From positions 11,147,501-11,211,500 of the forward strand of contig NC_088323.1 of the NCBI RefSeq assembly GCF_910592395.1: DNA of 64,000 bases. Reading direction: 5' to 3'. Below, piece by piece: positions 11,559-22,300 of the stretch. The first letter of the stretch is position 1, and each line of letters begins with the position of its first letter. The notes beneath the pieces are model-generated. The model had not been told where the DNA came from. It saw only the letters and a program-made list of their open reading frames with translations, and did no database searches. This DNA comes from Lineus longissimus (taxonomy: Eukaryota; Nemertea; Pilidiophora; Heteronemertea; Lineidae). The translations under genes were made by a program, and so were the position numbers.

Positions 11559-12650
11559 TTGGCTCACCGTTAGGGGAGTCTATTCGATAGCCCTGTGTCC
11601 GTCGTCGTCGTCGTCGTCCGTATCCTGTGTGGCACGTTTCTTAACCGCTTGTGCTATGAACTTGAAACTTTGTACACATGACCCCCTAGGTCAGAGGTAC
11701 TCTGACACTGAATTTCGGTCCAGTCTAGTTCATGACTTGGCCACCAGGGGGCTAAATCTTAAAACATAAGAAGTGTAATATGTCTCTTATTAATGATCCG
11801 TTTTCAATAAAAAAATTATGGTAGGTACTCCTAGCAAGGATACATCACATATCATATGGGTTTTTGATTTGACTTACTTTTCAAGGTCACAGAGGTCAAA
11901 TGGTGTAAATTGGCCGTTAGGATGTAACGATGGCACGTTTCTAAACTGCAATGACTATTGATCCCAAATTTGGTACACATTTACCTCTTAGTCAGGTGAT
12001 CTTAGGGACCGAAATTTGGTCCAATATGATTCACCACTTGACCACCAGGGGGCAAAATCCAAAAACCTTAAAAATGTGATTATTCCTTAACTTCTTGCCC
12101 GATTGCCACCAATTTGATATCATGGGTACATCTAACCACCATACAGTATATGTCACACAGGTTTTTAATTTGACCTTCTTGTCAAGGTCACAGAGGTCAA
12201 ATGGCGTAAATTGGCCGTCAGGCCGTAACTATGGCACGTTTCTTAACTGCAATGACTATTGATCACAAATTAAGTACACATGTACCCCTTGGTCAGGTGA
12301 TCTCAGGTACCGAAGTTTGGTGTGATCTGATTTGCCGTTTGGCCTCCAGGGAGGGGGCCAAATCCTAAATTCTTCAAAATGCTATTATTCCTAGTAATTA
12401 CTTGCCCGATTCGCACCAATTTTATATCATAGGTACATCTAATTCTAACAACCATTCAGTGTGTCACCCGGGTCTTCTTTGATTTGACCTACTTTTCAAG
12501 GTCACAGAGGTCGAATGTACTGTAAATTGGCCATTTTGGGGAAATTGTAATTGCTTGGACCTACATCAAACCTAACATTACATGACACAATACCATGCTC
12601 TTTATCCATCTTTCCTCCACATGAGGTGAGCACAATGGCCCTGGCCATTT
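11559..12650 (+). mobile_element. Complete Helentron-like element with 301-bp tandem monomers
   Basis: The head is TTGGCTCACCGTTAGGGGAG followed by a (CGT)n stretch at about 11606-11624. Tandem monomers follow: the marker GCACGTTTCT recurs near 11634, 11935 and 12236, a 301-bp period. The tail is GGTGAGC then the hairpin AATGGCC-CT-GGCCATT at about 12633-12648. Head GGCTCACC and tail GGTGAGC form a short inverted repeat. Short subterminal inverted repeats, a microsatellite, tandem core units and a 3' hairpin are hallmarks of Helentron-associated elements. No protein is encoded. Confidence 0.7.
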
Positions 12651-13045
12651 CATTAAGGTGTTCAACGCTAAGTGCAACTCGTCAATTATAATAGTGATAT
12701 ACGGCCTAATTAGGAGAAACTGTCTAGATGTATATGTGGACTGTTCAATCTCATTTGGACTTGCAGATAGTAACCGAAAATCACCACAAAATATGGGCGA
12801 AAAACACGTCCGTCTTCTACGAAAATAAATAAAAGAGTGAAACAAAAGTATCGCTTGCGCATTTCGTGTGCATTTTGTTTGAAACGAAGTACGTTTCCAG
12901 TTTGTTTGATAATCCATTTTCGTTTGCATTTCAAACAAAGTGCATTTTCTGTTTGTTTGAAACTCATTTCGTTCGCATTTCGTTTCAAAAGAAGTGGTTT
13001 GATGCCCATTTACTGCGAGCATTTGACAATCGTTTGACAAACATT
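12651..13045. repeat. Degenerate simple repeat of GTTTGAAA/CATTTCG words
   Basis: From about 12850 to 13030 words such as CATTTCG, CGTTTG and GTTTGAAA recur in a loose pattern, consistent with an old tandem repeat of roughly 60 bp. Overlapping ORFs on both strands are a by-product. The Kolobok-like element starts immediately after. Confidence 0.35.
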
Positions 13046-13049
13046 TTAA

Positions 13050-14439
13050 AGTCCTAATAGATCCAAAAAATGAAAATTCCCTCATGTGTTGATTGTATCC
13101 CACTTATCAATAAATGTCTATTTATATTACATGTTTCGCCTCGGATTTCGTTTTTTGTTGACATTATTCGCAAGAACCCAGCCGCGCGCCGAAGACAGCC
13201 GCCTAACTTTGGCATTCTGCCAATCTGGCCGATGACGTCACCAGAGGGGACTACCTCCGCCATTGTTTGTGCACAATGGATGCAATGTACAAGAGGAGTG
13301 ATTGAAAATGCCGAATTACTGTGTTGTTGGGGGATGTAAAAGCATTCCGAACAGGGAATTACAAATTACAGTTTTTCGATTCCCAAGTAATCCAGCTGTT
13401 TGCCGTCAGTGAGTCCGGTTTGTCAAGCGGTCCAGAGTGGATTTCACCGAGCCAAGTCAGTTGAGTGTCGTGTGTTCGCTGCATTTCGCTGAAGACCTAT
13501 GACACACCTATGACAAGTCCCCTAATTATAAATACCGTACCCATAAACATAAACCTTTCATTCAATCCACTTTCATCAAAATCTGTTGAAGATTCTGTGA
13601 CTGCCAGAGCTTCAGATCTTTACTTCAAAACTCAAACACCAAGGTCAGGAAACGAGGACATGACAACGCATCTTCTACATAACATATGGCTCTTATTATT
13701 TCTTTTTAATTCTCACGGATACAAATGCAGATGCTACGCGTAAAATCTGGAAAGATACAATGAACAAACAGACATAAGATCACTTACTTTTGAATAGTAT
13801 ACCATATAGTGGCGCCATCTATCGTTTTGAGACAACAACGCAAATGCATGCAGGCTACTGCACAACCACATGGCCGCAAATGACAGCTCGGGACAACCGC
13901 ACTAAAAACGACTTTTTACTTCGTTATGGGCAAGTTATGTCATATTAAGACAATCTGAGATAGGGAGGGAGTTCTTATACATCGTTTTATCCTTGTTTTA
14001 GGATATTTACCTCTTTGGTTTCCCTTAATTTTGCTTTTGTAAACATTTGAAATATGACATTTGTCTTGTTACGCAAAGAAACTCTTAACAGTCCTGAGCA
14101 TGCGCAGATGACTTTCTATTTCCGTATCCGGAATAAAGGCGCGAAAATTGATAACAATTATTATAAACGAATTTAAACTGAACTTCATGCGCATTTACAG
14201 ATTCTGAGTAGAAACTGGATGAATCGCTCGAAAGATCGTCGTATCCCATTCATAAATTAACACGATGACCTAGTTTTTTGCCGATCTCGGAGGAGGGCTT
14301 TTTGCCGATTAAAAGACGGTATTTTCGCTTTTGGGTGAATAATTTTGAAAAATTACGGCTACGATATGAATTGTTTCTATAATACCTTTCTCACTACGGC
14401 AAAAGTTAAGCTTCGACGGTCGTTGGATCTATTAGGACT
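13050..14439 (+). mobile_element. Kolobok-like DNA transposon with TTAA target duplication
   Basis: AGTCCTAATAGATCCAA begins at 13050 and its exact reverse complement ends at 14439. Both ends are bordered by TTAA (13046-13049 and 14440-14443). Inside lies a THAP-domain ORF (13308 onward). TTAA target sites with a THAP-type DNA-binding domain are known for the Kolobok superfamily; piggyBac also uses TTAA but does not normally carry THAP, and P elements make 8-bp duplications. At 1390 bp, with no visible catalytic core, the copy is a decayed or internally deleted derivative. Confidence 0.75.
13308..13565 (+). pseudogene. THAP zinc-finger domain of a transposase, broken by stops
   Basis: From ATG 13308 the frame reads MPNYCVVGGCK, the typical start of a THAP domain, a C2CH zinc-coordinating DNA-binding module. 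Cys5 and Cys10, then Cys56 and His59 (CSLHF), fit C-x4-C-x45-C-x2-H. The FRFPSNP segment occupies the usual conserved Pro position. A TGA at 13410-13412 sits where THAP proteins have an invariant Trp, so it is probably a TGG to TGA change. A second TGA follows at 13500-13502, after which the frame stays open to 13565. It lies in the TTAA-flanked element and presumably supplied the DNA-binding part of its transposase. It cannot make a full domain as it stands. Confidence 0.8.
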
Positions 14440-14538
14440 TTAAGGTCGGTCGTGTTTGTTTGGGTGCGTTTTCAAATTTTCATTTGGTTGTAAGCATTTG
14501 TTTTCAAACGCTTTCAAAACAGCTGTATAAACGTTTTT

Positions 14539-14855
14539 TGGCTCACCGTAGGGGAGTCTATACAACACCGCTGCATCCGTCATCCGTTGTTGTCGTCTGT
14601 ATCCTGTTTCAAAAACAGTGACACGTTTCTTACCTGCTTAAACTATGAACTTGAAACTTTGTACACAGGACCCCACAGCTCAGGTGACCTCTGACAATGA
14701 ATTTCAGTCCGATCTGACTCTTGACTTGGCAACCAGGGAGCCAGAAGTGGAAACTTAAAAAGTGTGATATCTCTCTTATGAGTGACTCGTTGTCGATAAA
14801 ATTTTAATTGAAAATTTTCCTAGCAAGGATACATCACATATCATCCAGGTTTTTA
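14539..14855 (+). repeat. 301-bp-family element, 5' part only
   Basis: It starts with the family head GGCTCACCGTAGGGGAGTC followed by CCGT/GTCGTC-rich sequence, and continues for one monomer to TACATCACATATCATCCAGG, where the similarity ends. The 3' hairpin is missing, so this copy is truncated. Confidence 0.75.
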
Positions 14856-16814
14856 GCTACACTGGCTTTGCAGCTTATGGTTTGTACTGGAGCTGGCCGA
14901 AAGTAGTTCCAGCAAAATAGTTGCATTTTCATCTGAATTTCCTGTAGCTGGGCCAGGAAATGTGCCAGGATACCAATATGTTTAACTCTTGTTTCGATAG
15001 GATTGTAGCTATTCACAGCAGAAAGACTAAACGCCCCGTAATTGGCAGAAATTGTCGTCTGGTCAAAACTTGCAAAACGGCCCCAATCCTGCCTGTCTCT
15101 GTAATGTACTGAATGCGCTACACATAAGGTATTGCCCTAAGGCATTGGAGCTGAGGCTGATAATGTGATGGCCATTTTGCGAAAGATAGATTTTGGGCCC
15201 AAATAGACTTATCAAATATGGCTTCCCGTGGCGATCATGGCACATGCATTCCGGACTATAACTGCTGAATAAGACAACCAATGGCGTTCAATTCTCTGTG
15301 GCGTGATTGGGTAGGTTTGGGGAGGTGCCTTATCAATTTTGGGTCTGATCTCAAATCTGAAATGGCCACCTGGCTGCCCTTGTGGTGGTCTTCCATTACA
15401 GAAATACATTATACCACCAAGTCGTATCAATGCAGCTTCATAATGTATAATATGTACAAGCCACATTCTCAGGTAGAAATGCTTGACAACTGCACCATGC
15501 AACCATTGATAACTTGTCGATTTACCATACCTTGTTGTTATTTGTGGAGTGTGGAGTGACGGGCGTGTATTGCTACCGCTTTGCAGTACACTTGTTTTAA
15601 AAAACGTTCTGGTGCATGTTATGTATCAAATTAGGACATTGTGCTTTCTCAACTGAAGTCAGCCTTTCAGTAAGTGACTTTCGCCAGATGTCCTTGGTTA
15701 TACATGTCCTTCTGTTTTCTTTCAGCGACGGGTAACCACATGAAGTCCAGTCTGTTGAACCAAGCATCAAGTGACTCCGAATTGACCAAATACAAGACAA
15801 ATGTATTGTCCAATAGTTTATCGAATGTGGGCAATGATCTCATACGTCGGAATCAGGAGAGAGAATTTTCTGGCTCAACGAAAGGTTTTCTGTTCCCGCA
15901 GGTGGCATCATCTATGAAACATAATGTTTCGGAAAAAGTTGCCCAGGTAGGTAGCTGTAGCTGTTTTACATCAGCTCTTTTTCTCATCTCATCATACAGC
16001 GACCGTCTCTGTTGTGTGTCAACAATGGTAGCACATTTGCCCAACATTGAATCCAGAAAGTTGAAACTCTTGTGTTTTTTACATCATGACTTCTCATGTA
16101 GTACAAGTAGTTTGGAGTCGACCTACTTTCTGGAGTCAAGGTAGTAATCTTCAAACGCCTTATTTTGTCAATATCTCATAAACACCGATGGCCGGAATAA
16201 TTTTTCCTGTGCGTGCTGCTAATGAAACTACATGAAGTAATATCTAGATTTTTGATTGGCTTCTTTTCAAGGAAAAACTCAAAAATATTGTTAAAGGTGT
16301 CATGTTTCATCATTACTTATTTATTTATCTATTGCAACCACCGCAAGGGAGAATTGTCATATAAATTTAGATCAACAGATTTGCACACGATACACTAAAT
16401 AAAATGCACGTACTGAACAAAAATATTGACAATACACAATAAATCAGTACAAAAAAAATAGTGCATCATATATTGAAAGGCTCGTGACAGAAGTTTCACC
16501 ATGGAGTGCTCAGCTGGGCCAGCCATGTTTTACCCGCTACTGAGGAGGAGTTGACGATCCCATTCTCTGCAGTAGTGGCAAGTGGCAGACACGAAGAGTT
16601 CCTTCACTCTGAAAGGACCAGTTTAGTTAGCGCAACGCCAATCGAAATTATAGAATCGAGCAGGATACCCCCCTAGTGATCCATTTAGATAGAAAAGCAC
16701 AATTAAGGGATGGGAAGTATTAAAACGTAATTAATATGGTTACACTGATTTTGTCTGCACATTGGACTTCCGCATATCCGGACTCTTTATTTTTGATGTG
16801 CAGACACTGTTTAA
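14856..16814. other. Intergenic, ORFs of unknown meaning
   Basis: The most protein-like frame is on the minus strand at 15853-16047, which reads through QQRRSLYDEMRKRADVKQLQLP. It lacks a start context or recognisable domain and is closed by stops on both sides. The plus-strand frame 15674-16144 is probably its shadow. I cannot assign a gene. Confidence 0.3.
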
Positions 16815-17525
16815 GGTCTCGTTAGGGAGTTTTTCCCAAATGTACGCGATGATGACGTGCCCCATTAACAGGACGTAACATCTATTTTAAACTGTGTTTC
16901 CAAAGTATATGCATGAGGACAACCCATTTGTGTCGTATATCACTGGAAACGCCCGATTCCACTGATTCTGCAGGATGTTAAATCGGGCATTTTATTTCTT
17001 TAAGTAAATCATAAGCGTCGCATTTGCTCCTAGCTCTGTTCACCATCCCAAATGGCAATATTGCCAATTGGGCCGGACAATCACGAAAAACCCCAAATAT
17101 TATACATTTCTTCCTGAATATTTCTTACAGAGACCATTCTCCCATGAAAGACAGTTGCTTACGCTACACAAAAATCAAAAAAAAATCGAGGGTCAACCAT
17201 TGAACTTTTGAGATATGTTGAATTTTGCACAAATCAGCAAAAAACACACCAACTGGCACTGGACGGCATTGCAACACGGGGCCGACGCACATCCCAAGTT
17301 CAGTGTACACAAACGTCGGCAACAACAATATAAATGCGTAGTTTCTTGTTAGTCGCCTATTGAGTAGCGCTCAAGGTTTCAGAAACTCCAAAAAAACATG
17401 TCTTTGCCAAAACAACTGCTGAATCAACGCTGACATACTGTAAGGACCGAGAAATCAATGATTTTAGGAACTACGGTTAGGGGTTGGCCGCGCATGAATA
17501 ACAAAAAAAACTCCCTAATGAGACC
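16815..17525. mobile_element. PIF/Harbinger-type non-autonomous element
   Basis: GGTCTCGTTAGGGAGTTTTT at 16815 is matched by its near-perfect reverse complement ending at 17525 (one G/A difference). Both ends are flanked by TAA (16812-16814 and 17526-17528). A 3-bp TWA target duplication with G-rich termini is the PIF/Harbinger signature. The 711-bp interior has no coding frame. Confidence 0.75.
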
Positions 17526-19362
17526 TAAATTTGATGCGTAGACACATATTATATAAGCATCTCTTGATGTTGACAAAGATTTAGGTGTACTTTTCAGTTG
17601 ATGTTTATTACTGTCATAAAATTATTCTTTTCTCAAATAACCTTCACATATTTCACTATGTGTCCAAAATTTGGTATAAGGACCCCTGTTACGATATTTA
17701 GATGTCTCCAAAAAAATAGGTCAGTTTGAAATACTTCTCAATGTCTCTGAAGTCAAACTTCACTGACAATCAAAATTTCACTGACAGTGGCAAGCTTATA
17801 AATCATTAAGATTATGAGTGAGAGGATTATCACTATCCCGCGTGGAGCGCCACTGGACGGAGGTCAATTTTTGAAGCCGGTTAAAAATCCATTGATTTTA
17901 GTCTTTTTCTGCCTGGCCCTAACCGGGAGCAGCTGCCACCCAGCGGCCTTCGACCTCAACAAGATCAGAATGGCGGATAGAGAAATGAAAAACGATTTTC
18001 TCTGAATTTTCTCTCGAATTTCATCAAATTTTAGGCATGGGAGGAGAACCTTTTTGGCTCAACGGAAGTGATAAATGTCAACGTCTATGAGCAGCTAGTT
18101 AGATTATTCTAACATCAATCCGAAAAGTAAAAAAAAGGTGTTGTGTTTGGTGTATTCAATTTACACTGTGCGGAATTTCGTTGAGCAGTGCATTGAGATC
18201 TTTAAAATAGAAATAGGAAGAACATTTGATACCTATAATTTCGGCTTTGGTGGGTCATGGCGCATGGGCCCAACGCTCATAATGGCGGATTTAGGCCCTT
18301 GGGCTCCAGTTGACCTTGGCTATTTGCAAAAATGTATGTCTGTACAAAATTGCAGCTCTTCCTACCCTGTGTTTGTGTTCCTCATAGGCTGCATCATATA
18401 TCTAGTCTACCAAGGGCCAAATCATTAGTGTGGGCACATGTTATTTTAATAGACAACAGAAACTATCATGACCTTGAAATGCACAGAGGCCTGAGTGCAC
18501 TGGGCCTGTGCATTTGCTGTACATCTCAATGGCTACTGTACTGTTGCGGCTAGAGCCTAGGGTTATGGCAGTCTATATCGGAGGGTTAGGGAGGTGGTAG
18601 GGGGTAAGATTGGGGGTAGGGGCAAGGTTAGGCTGGATGGCCATTCTGGGTGCAGGAATGAGGGGTAGGGGTAGGGGTAGACCCACATGGGCGACGCCGC
18701 CAGGAGGCAGGATTGCCGAAGGGTGGGTCATTTTCCAAAGAAATCGAGGGCACAATCGGCATGATTTAGAAATATCTTTTTACCCAGGGTATTCATGGGC
18801 AAAATTAAGGGGGATCCCAGAGTAAGATAACTATTTTATGATCCCTTTTCTCTCCTGAAAAGATTGGTCTAGTTTAACAGGGGGTATGATTTCTCCGGTA
18901 GTTAAGTCCATTGTGTCAAGAATTTTAAAGGCATTCACACTTGTACCGTTACCACAACTGGATCATGATTTTTATTCATTTCAGAGTACTTACAAATCCA
19001 AATGGGAGTCATTCTCCCTTTGGAACTGCTGTCCACAGTTGGTTTTTCCCTGTTGTAGATTTCAACAGCTTTCAGTCTGAGTAAGTATAAAGAAATGAAA
19101 CAATAGGCAGCATATGCTTGTTCTCTTTAGAGTTGGGATCAAATGGTCCTGTTTCAGAATTACTATTTCTATTAATCAGACATCCATGACATATATATTT
19201 TTGATGGCATTTTGATTTTGTTTTCTCAAAACACCCACTTTCAGTTCAAGGAACACTTTTCTAAATTGGTTTTAATTTTAGTAGAGGTCTGCAATTGAAA
19301 AGAGTTTATGTTGTGTCAATATCTGTGCATGCCGTATTAACAATCTTTGGTGTTTATTTCAG
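17526..19362. other. Intergenic, possibly upstream exons of the bromodomain gene
   Basis: One segment is bounded by good splice signals: acceptor CATTTCAG just before 18985 and donor CTGA|GTAAGT at about 19080. Its open frames do not join the bromodomain exon in phase without a stop, so I do not call it. A G-rich stretch with GGGTAGGGGTAGGGG lies at about 18585-18690. Confidence 0.35.
18585..18690 (+). repeat. G-rich minisatellite, potential G-quadruplex
   Basis: GGGGTAGGGGTAGGGGTAG-type runs and related GGTAGGGGGTA words repeat over about 100 bp, with many closely spaced runs of three or more G on the + strand. Confidence 0.6.
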
Positions 19363-22300
19363 TGGCAACAGCTTCCATGATGGAGTCCGAGTGTCTGGAA
19401 TTGCTCCAGAGGGTTGCCCACTACAGAGGAGGAAGAATGAATAGAATTAAGATTGACCCATCAGTTTGGTTTAGATTACCAGGTAAATATCACAAATCAG
19501 GCCGGAGAAATCGGGCATGATATTATGAATCTTATTCAATCTTAGGTTTTTGACTCAGTTGCCTACAGGTGTTCGAAGATATTATGTGATTGCCTACCCA
19601 GAAACATCATGTATGTATTGTGGATAAACACTTGACAGTCTGTACTCAGATGTCCACAAAAGACAACTGGTATTTTCTGACACTTTGATAGCCACTGCAC
19701 ACTGCTTTGAAGAAATGAGATGATCAGAGCTCACTTCTAATACACACACTGAAGACGGCAAGTTAATGTTGCACTTCCACCACCACCCAGCTTTGCAATT
19801 TTGTGAGATGCCCTGGCACCTCCTGTAGTGTAGCTTATAATGTCCATTATTTCTTTATTGCTATCATCCTGTTTCAGTGAATAAAGATGATGCGCAAGGT
19901 TACTTCAATTTGATTCAGCACCCAATGGATTTTTCAACCATCCAAGGGAAAATAAAGGTGGGTAGCATTTGGATAATACTGTGGTAGCTCAAACAATGTT
20001 TGGGAAATTCAACCCATGAAGAAGTGAATGCTAAGACCCCCCCCCAGAGACACCAAATTGTAGACTGGTCGAAAATGCTAGTCAAATCATTGTTCACTGG
20101 TCCCAATTGGTGTGGTTGATTCCTCTAGGCCTCATAAGGGTGGCTGTGGTTGACTGGCATCTGCCTCTCACGATGTTCTGCTGCTGAATGACGTCACAGC
20201 TTCAATCTGGTTGCTCCATGATGTAATGATGTTGTGTCCTCTGGCATTCTCTGTTGGCCTCGAACAGTAGTGTTTTTAAGCTGGGTGGGCTGCATCATAT
20301 TGGAAACTCACAACTTCTCACTTGCAGATCACTAAATCCTATCACTTCCATTTCAGAGTGGTCAGTATAAAGACATTGAGGACTTTCATACAGACATGCT
20401 CCTCGTCAGAGATAATTGTGTGAAGTACAACAGAGATCCAGCAAGTCAGATTCGGGTTGACTGTGACACTGTCTTTGGCTTCTACACTGTGGAGTATGAT
20501 AAACTGAGGAGCAGGAAACCAGCAAAGGTATTATAGAAATGATGTACATGTACTGTTTCCCCCAAGAAATATTCTTCTCCTGTCCAAGGCTAATTATACC
20601 AGACCTGTGTAGCTGATGTCGCACAAACTGCTTTCAATGCCCTCTGAAGTCACTTCTTAAAATCACAGTCTGACCATTCTTTCTTTTATTTAGCCTCTTA
20701 TAGCAAGAGTACCAGTACGCTGAATATTCCCCTGTCATCATTAATTTAGCTTGATTTGATTGTACCTGTAATATCTTCAATTTTAAAGGGATAAAGTGAT
20801 CACTGCATTTTTAGTTCACATGTGGTCACAGATGTCAAAGTCATATGACACAGCAACTTGGGCTGTCTAAAGTGATTCATTTCATTACATTGTTCATTTC
20901 ATCCACCGGCTGAACACAATTTATTACCGTATCCTGACCTTTCATCACTTTCGGTTCCAGATAAAAGCTACCGGAACTGGCTGGGATATCGGAATGTATA
21001 GGTGTGCACAGAAAGAGGCAAAACTTGACATGGCCCATGCCAGTGCCATGAAAGTGGTGCAAAGCCAGTTTGAGAAGCTGGATGATGACATCAGGGAAAA
21101 GGAATAGTGTATTCGTGATTTGACTGCTGAGGTATGTTATCTTAACAGTAATTCTACAACAAAAGACAGCAGTACTCTACGGGTATCTCAGTCTGAGATA
21201 TATTATGTTACACTGAAATTTGTTACCTTGTCACATATAATTTTGTTGCAAAGCCAGCCTTGAGGAGCAGTGTAGGCCTATACAATCTTTCTGATACGTA
21301 CAGGCAACCATTACCAGTTTTGAGCCTCAATCAAGAACTGGTATCCTGAACAAACGTTTATATTGCCCTCTTAGCAACATTTTTCATCCCTTGGGACCCC
21401 CAATGGGTTGTTGCGGAAAAATGGAAACAACCGGTAATCAGCATCGAATACATTAGGCCTTCAGTTCTTTGGCACTCAGTTCTTGAAAGATGCATTTATC
21501 TGTATGTGCTAATTTTGTTTGGTTTCACTTTAAGATCGAATGGAAGGAAAGACTGAGAGCTGAATTTGTACCCCCGGTTAAACTAGACCAATATGTTCAG
21601 GTAGAGATGAAATCGAAACTACGGTGTGTGACGAACCTGACCCGTGTTCTGCCAAACGACTCTGCGAGATGCTACCTGAGCAAAACAACCATGACTAAAC
21701 GAGTTGACGAAACATACAAGGCATTGGAACCAATTCATGGAGCTGATTCCAAAAGTGTGCAGGATAGACTGTGGCTGACGTTGGTTAAAAAAGCAGGGAA
21801 GGGAGCCATTCAAAAGTACTATTCAAATTTATCGAGACCCAAGGAAGTCAGAGTAACAAAGCATAAGGAATGGGTAACGGAAGCAAATGTGTTCCGGTGT
21901 GTCAAATACATGTATCGTAATGGTTCAATATCCAGTCGAAAATACACTTCATTGCGGCAGGCAGATCTCAGTTTCGAATGTAGTGGTGATGAGCTGATGA
22001 CATATCAGGAACTTTGTTCATATGTTGAAAAGTATTTGTAAAGAGCTTCAGGTTCATGAAGTTGCAGGTGTTTCCTTCGAAGACACCCTCCTGAAGATAG
22101 CATCAGTCTATTTAGAGATAGATGAGAAGTTACAGGTCAATAGGCAATCTTTGAATTGGCTGAAGAAGGAAAGAGTCTATTTTTCGATATCTGTTGGGGC
22201 AGATGGTGCTCCTGCCTCGAAGTTGAAAACGCACAAGTCTGTTCTATTGTCTTTTCTGAATTTGCCTGAGAAGGTTAATAGCTGCATGTACCAGTTTTTG

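Noticed and set aside
15212-16144. ORFs of 92-156 codons on both strands as a gene
   Set aside because: No domain, no consistent splice signals and no start context; frames end in unrelated stops.
18985-19080. An extra 5' exon of the bromodomain gene
   Set aside because: Splice-like borders are good, but the frame that would join the next exon in phase contains a TAG, and the open frame has the wrong phase.
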